DNA of 64,000 bases, from contig PMFA01000005.1 in the NCBI GenBank assembly GCA_003155915.1, forward strand, positions 124,686-188,685, read 5' to 3'. Source of the DNA: Acidimicrobiaceae bacterium (lineage in GTDB: Bacteria; Actinomycetota; Acidimicrobiia; Acidimicrobiales; RAAP-2). This document shows positions 61,052-64,000 of the stretch, piece by piece (positions within the stretch are counted from its first letter, which is position 1; each line of letters begins with the position of its first letter). The position numbers were made by a program, and so were the translations under genes. The notes beneath the pieces were generated by a model. It searched no databases and was not told where the DNA came from. It worked only from the letters and a program-made list of their open reading frames with translations.

Positions 61052-62550
61052 TGTGAGCTCCTTGCCAGTGAGTGAGAGAGCGACGTTGTCGCCTCGTTGA
61101 GCTGACGAAACTGTTGGTAGCGCTCGTCGTAGATTGAAACGTTCGCGGACGTGGGCGAGATGATCTCACCTTCTGCCAGCGCACCGACCACGTAGGACCA
61201 ATCGGTTATGACGCCCGCGCCGACGCCGGCGATCACCGCCGCGCCGTAGGACGCGCCGGGGTGATCAACGATGGAGACCAGGTCGCGATTGAGGACGTCG
61301 GCCAATATCTCTCGCCACAGCCGTGACTTCGATCCCCCGTTGGTCACCCGTGGACGATTCAAGACGAGTCCGTCTTCGGCAAAGACGTCGAAGTGCGAGC
61401 GGAATCCGTAGGCGATCGCCTCGAGGAACGACCGGTGCAGGTCGCCACGAGTCGTGCCGAGGTGCAGTCCGATCATCGCCCCGCGTAGATCGGGGTCGTG
61501 CAAGGGTGTCTTTTCGCCTAAGAAATAGGGCAACGTCACGAGCGTCCCCGGTTCGCTGGCGGCCGCGTCGGCGTCCAATTCGGCCAGCGACACCCCGTCG
61601 AAGAGACCTTGCTCCCATCGCAACATCGAGCCGCTGGTGGCCATGCATCCGTTGGGCAGCCACTTGCCAGGAATCGGATAGCAGTCGAGATACAGGCGCG
61701 AGTCGAGGAACTTCTTGTCGCTCACGGCCAGGATGTCACCAGAGCCACCGAGTTTGATGAGACAGTCACCCTGATTGACGAGTCCGGCACCGTACGCTGA
61801 AAGTACGTGATCGGCGCCACCGACGACGATCGTCGTCCCGGCCCGCAGGCCCGTCGCCGCGGAGGCCGACACGCTGAGCTCGCCGACGACCTCGCCGGGC
61901 CGCGCGACGTCGAGCATCTTCGGCCAGGTCACCGGCGTCGCCGATTGAACCGCGTCGAGCGGCACGCCGTCGAAATCGTAGAGTCCACTCTCGATCGCCC
62001 AGTTGTACTCGACGTGCGGCACCGCGCCGAGGGCGCGAGCCATCCAGTCGTAGGAACCCTGCAGAGAGGCAACCTTTCCCCACACCTCGGGTTCGTGTCG
62101 CGCGAGCCAGAGCGCCGTGGGGGCAACGGACTGCTGGGTCAGGACCGAACCGGTTCGCGCGAGGAGGTCAAAGTCTCCGAGTGTGGTCCTGACCTCGTCG
62201 ATCTCAACTGTGGCGCGCGCGTCATTTTGCAGAATCGCTCGGCGAAGCGGCTCACCGTCGATGTCGACAGCGAGGATCGCCGGGACCATGCCCGTCACGG
62301 CGACGGCCGTAACGTCAGCGCTTGACGCCCCGGCGATCTCTAGGAGCCGTGGCACCAGGGCACACACGGCGCTCCACCATTCGTGGTGGTCGGCCTCGGC
62401 CCATCCCTGGTGATCGCTGAAGAGCGCGACCTCGTGGGACTGCGCCGCGACGATGCCGAGTTCGGCGTCGAGCAACACGGCCTTCACTCCGGAGGATCCG
62501 AGATCGATCCCGAGCAGGAGACGGCGCCCTTCAGGCACTCCGCGCCGCAT
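61048..62550 (-). CDS. FGGY-family carbohydrate kinase (xylulokinase-like)
   Basis: A 500-aa sugar kinase with the FGGY fold: phosphate-1 motif LLLGIDLGSSGVKAVLLD, VAVTGM, and the C-terminal adenosine block NGGSKSRLWREILADVLN. Length and motifs fit xylulose- or related pentulose kinases. It overlaps the BtpA-like gene by 20 nt. It phosphorylates the ketose produced by the neighbouring SDR, by inference. Confidence 0.88.
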   Translation of the reverse strand: MRRGVPEGRRLLLGIDLGSSGVKAVLLDAELGIVAAQSHEVALFSDHQGWAEADHHEWWSAVCALVPRLLEIAGASSADVTAVAVTGMVPAILAVDIDGEPLRRAILQNDARATVEIDEVRTTLGDFDLLARTGSVLTQQSVAPTALWLARHEPEVWGKVASLQGSYDWMARALGAVPHVEYNWAIESGLYDFDGVPLDAVQSATPVTWPKMLDVARPGEVVGELSVSASAATGLRAGTTIVVGGADHVLSAYGAGLVNQGDCLIKLGGSGDILAVSDKKFLDSRLYLDCYPIPGKWLPNGCMATSGSMLRWEQGLFDGVSLAELDADAAASEPGTLVTLPYFLGEKTPLHDPDLRGAMIGLHLGTTRGDLHRSFLEAIAYGFRSHFDVFAEDGLVLNRPRVTNGGSKSRLWREILADVLNRDLVSIVDHPGASYGAAVIAGVGAGVITDWSYVVGALAEGEIISPTSANVSIYDERYQQFRQLNEATTSLSHSLARSSQ

Positions 62551-63334
62551 CGACGAAGCGCTTCACCCGTTCCGGGTCGACTTCATTCCACGTATAGCCG
62601 TCGCGCTTCAAGGAGCTGCCGACGATGCAGCCGTCGGCGAAGCGGAAGAACTCCTTGATCGTTTCGGCGCGCGCGCCAGTGTTGAGCAGGACCGGCACCG
62701 TCTTATCGAGCGCCTCGCGTACCTCAGCGACCGTCTTCACGTCCGGTTCGCTACCCGCCATCGGACCGGACACCAAGATGACGTCGGCCAGGCTGGAGAC
62801 GACCGTCGACCGCGCTAACTCGGATGGTGTGCGACTGCCGGTGCTCGAAGCGAACTCCGGCGTGACGTTGGCGAAGATCGCCAGGTCATCGCGACCGAAG
62901 TTCCTTCGGTTGCGAAGCAACGTTGCGGCGTCGGGGTTCCAGGCTCCCATGTCCGACTCCCACGAACCGGTAACCACCTCGCGCATGAAGGACGCACCGC
63001 TACCCACGGCGATTGCCAACGCGCACTGCGCATCCCATAGGAAGTCAACGCCGAAGGGCCGGTCACTCGGTTTGCACTCGGTGACGACGCGCGTCATCAC
63101 CGCCGAGGCTTCGAGTCCCGCCCGCAGCTGATAGGGCCGGTCGCCCTCGTTACAGAACAACAGCGCGTCGAATCCCCCGTCCAAGAGGATTTCCACGTCG
63201 CGACGAACTTGGTCGATCAGACCCTGGACTCCCTTTTCTTGGTCAAACAGCGGGGTCCCCGGGAGCGGTGGCACGTGCGCCATCGCGATCAGTGGCTTGG
63301 ACACGGTCGGGAAGATTGTACTGAATCGACTCAC
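62531..63334 (-). CDS. BtpA/SgcQ-family TIM-barrel protein
   Basis: A 267-aa protein of the BtpA family (PF03437): MAHVPPLPGTPLFD at the N-terminus, GFDALLFCNEGDRPY, and the phosphate-site-like GCIVGSSLKRDG near the end. Members are found in photosystem I assembly (BtpA) and in sugar operons (SgcQ), where the reaction is not established. Start GTG 63334 overlaps the regulator stop by 4 nt. Confidence 0.82.
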   Translation of the reverse strand: MSRFSTIFPTVSKPLIAMAHVPPLPGTPLFDQEKGVQGLIDQVRRDVEILLDGGFDALLFCNEGDRPYQLRAGLEASAVMTRVVTECKPSDRPFGVDFLWDAQCALAIAVGSGASFMREVVTGSWESDMGAWNPDAATLLRNRRNFGRDDLAIFANVTPEFASSTGSRTPSELARSTVVSSLADVILVSGPMAGSEPDVKTVAEVREALDKTVPVLLNTGARAETIKEFFRFADGCIVGSSLKRDGYTWNEVDPERVKRFVDAARSA

Positions 63335-64000
63335 GAAGGACTCTCTTTCTTATACGGCTCGACGTGCAAGACCTCCACCCCATGGTCTTTGATGTCGCGA
63401 ATAATGTCCCCGTCCGGCGAGGCGTCAGTCACTAGAAGGTCTACAACATTGAGCGCCGCCACGCTGACGAAAGCCACGTGGCCAATCTTGGAAGCGTCGG
63501 CCAGCACCACGACGCGTCGCGCGGCCGAGAGAGCGGACTGCTTGACCATGGCGTCATCCATGTTGTATTCGCTCAGACCCTTGTCGATATCGACCCCGGC
63601 GACCCCGAGAAATAAGGTGTCGCAGTTCAAATCGCGATACGAAGCCTCGGCTCTCGAACCAACCAGGCTCATCTCGCCACTTCGAAGGACTCCGCCGGTC
63701 ACGATCGTGCGAACCTTGGGCTTGCGATCCAGCTCGGACGCGATGAGCAGCGAACTCGTGATGACGCTCAAGGACAGATCCGGCGAGATCGCCTTCGCCA
63801 TCTCCAAGGTCGTCGTTCCCACGTCAAGAATCACGGTCTCATCCGGATGCAACAGACCGGCCGCGATAGCGCCGATCCGCTTTTTCGCGTCCGAGCGGAA
63901 CGCCCCTCGTTGCAGAATCGGCGGCTCGTACGAACGACCCTGGGTCGAGATCGCGCCACCGCGGATGCGCCGAGCGAGTCCTTCGACTTCGAGCAGTTCG
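63331..64000 (-). CDS. DeoR-family regulator, 5' end beyond the window
   Basis: A partial gene cut by the window edge; the frame stays open to 64000. Visible are the end of the N-terminal helix-turn-helix domain (EVEGLARRIRGGAIS) and the sugar-phosphate-sensing DeoR C-terminal domain (ETVILDVGTTTLEMAKAI, GGVLRSGEMSLVG, DTLFLGVAGVD, SDASK-like LADASKIG). It probably represses the four-gene operon until a phosphorylated sugar binds. An internal TTG at 63852 is not the true start. Confidence 0.88.
   Translation of the reverse strand, partial: ELLEVEGLARRIRGGAISTQGRSYEPPILQRGAFRSDAKKRIGAIAAGLLHPDETVILDVGTTTLEMAKAISPDLSLSVITSSLLIASELDRKPKVRTIVTGGVLRSGEMSLVGSRAEASYRDLNCDTLFLGVAGVDIDKGLSEYNMDDAMVKQSALSAARRVVVLADASKIGHVAFVSVAALNVVDLLVTDASPDGDIIRDIKDHGVEVLHVEPYKKESPS

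Overview
The window is chromosomal DNA from a GC-rich bacterium. Gene content and style (PutA fused bifunctionally, PadR with an Arg/Gly-rich tail, many GTG starts, many 1-4 nt ATGA/TGATG/GTGA junctions, several apparently leaderless genes) suggest an Actinobacteriota member, most likely near the Acidimicrobiia. That placement is an inference from style and was not tested by a search. No complete rRNA, tRNA, CRISPR array or transposase gene was seen.

Region 1 (1-17000) is respiratory. A secreted phosphoesterase and a membrane protein fused to a SCO-type copper chaperone precede a haem-copper oxidase operon: cupredoxin-like protein, subunit II, a 21-codon linker ORF, subunit I, subunit III, a 37-aa membrane peptide and a CtaG-type assembly factor. 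Then come a PsiE-like protein, a second SCO protein, small membrane proteins, a second CtaG-like protein, a pentapeptide-repeat lipoprotein, a split cytochrome b locus with no Rieske gene beside it, and a ChrA-type transporter. Subunit I keeps all metal ligands but lacks the usual D-channel Asp and K-channel Lys.

Region 2 (17245-40377) is a catabolic island made of two parallel modules. Module A: an M24-fold hydrolase, a ribose-type ABC transporter, an amidohydrolase, an SDR with a degenerate active site, a bicupin, an XRE-cupin regulator and a 3-hydroxyisobutyrate-dehydrogenase-type enzyme. Module B: a nine-gene minus-strand operon (livKHMGF, a second such dehydrogenase, a second M24 hydrolase, 2-oxoacid dehydrogenase E1 alpha and beta), with a divergent hydrolase of the 2,6-dihydropseudooxynicotine hydrolase type, a TetR regulator and an E2 acyltransferase. 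Both M24 proteins share an unusual Cys at a metal-ligand position, and both dehydrogenases share an unusual SGNP substrate loop. A near-identical inverted repeat lies upstream of livK/hydrolase and of E2. I infer import, hydrolysis, dehydrogenation and oxidative decarboxylation of an unidentified small, probably nitrogen-containing, substrate. This is the best candidate for an undescribed system.

Region 3 (40577-56239) holds an ABC-2 exporter, an epoxide-hydrolase-like enzyme, an amidase, an MFS transporter, an autoregulated PadR repressor, a cystathionine gamma-synthase-like enzyme, DoxX, a methyltransferase, a DUF429 protein, an isocitrate/isopropylmalate-dehydrogenase-like enzyme and PutA.

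Region 4 (56222-64000, all minus apart from one doubtful small ORF) holds a GH130 / (alpha/alpha)6-barrel / glycosyltransferase trio and a carbohydrate operon (DeoR regulator cut by the window edge, BtpA/SgcQ-like protein, FGGY kinase, SDR dehydrogenase).
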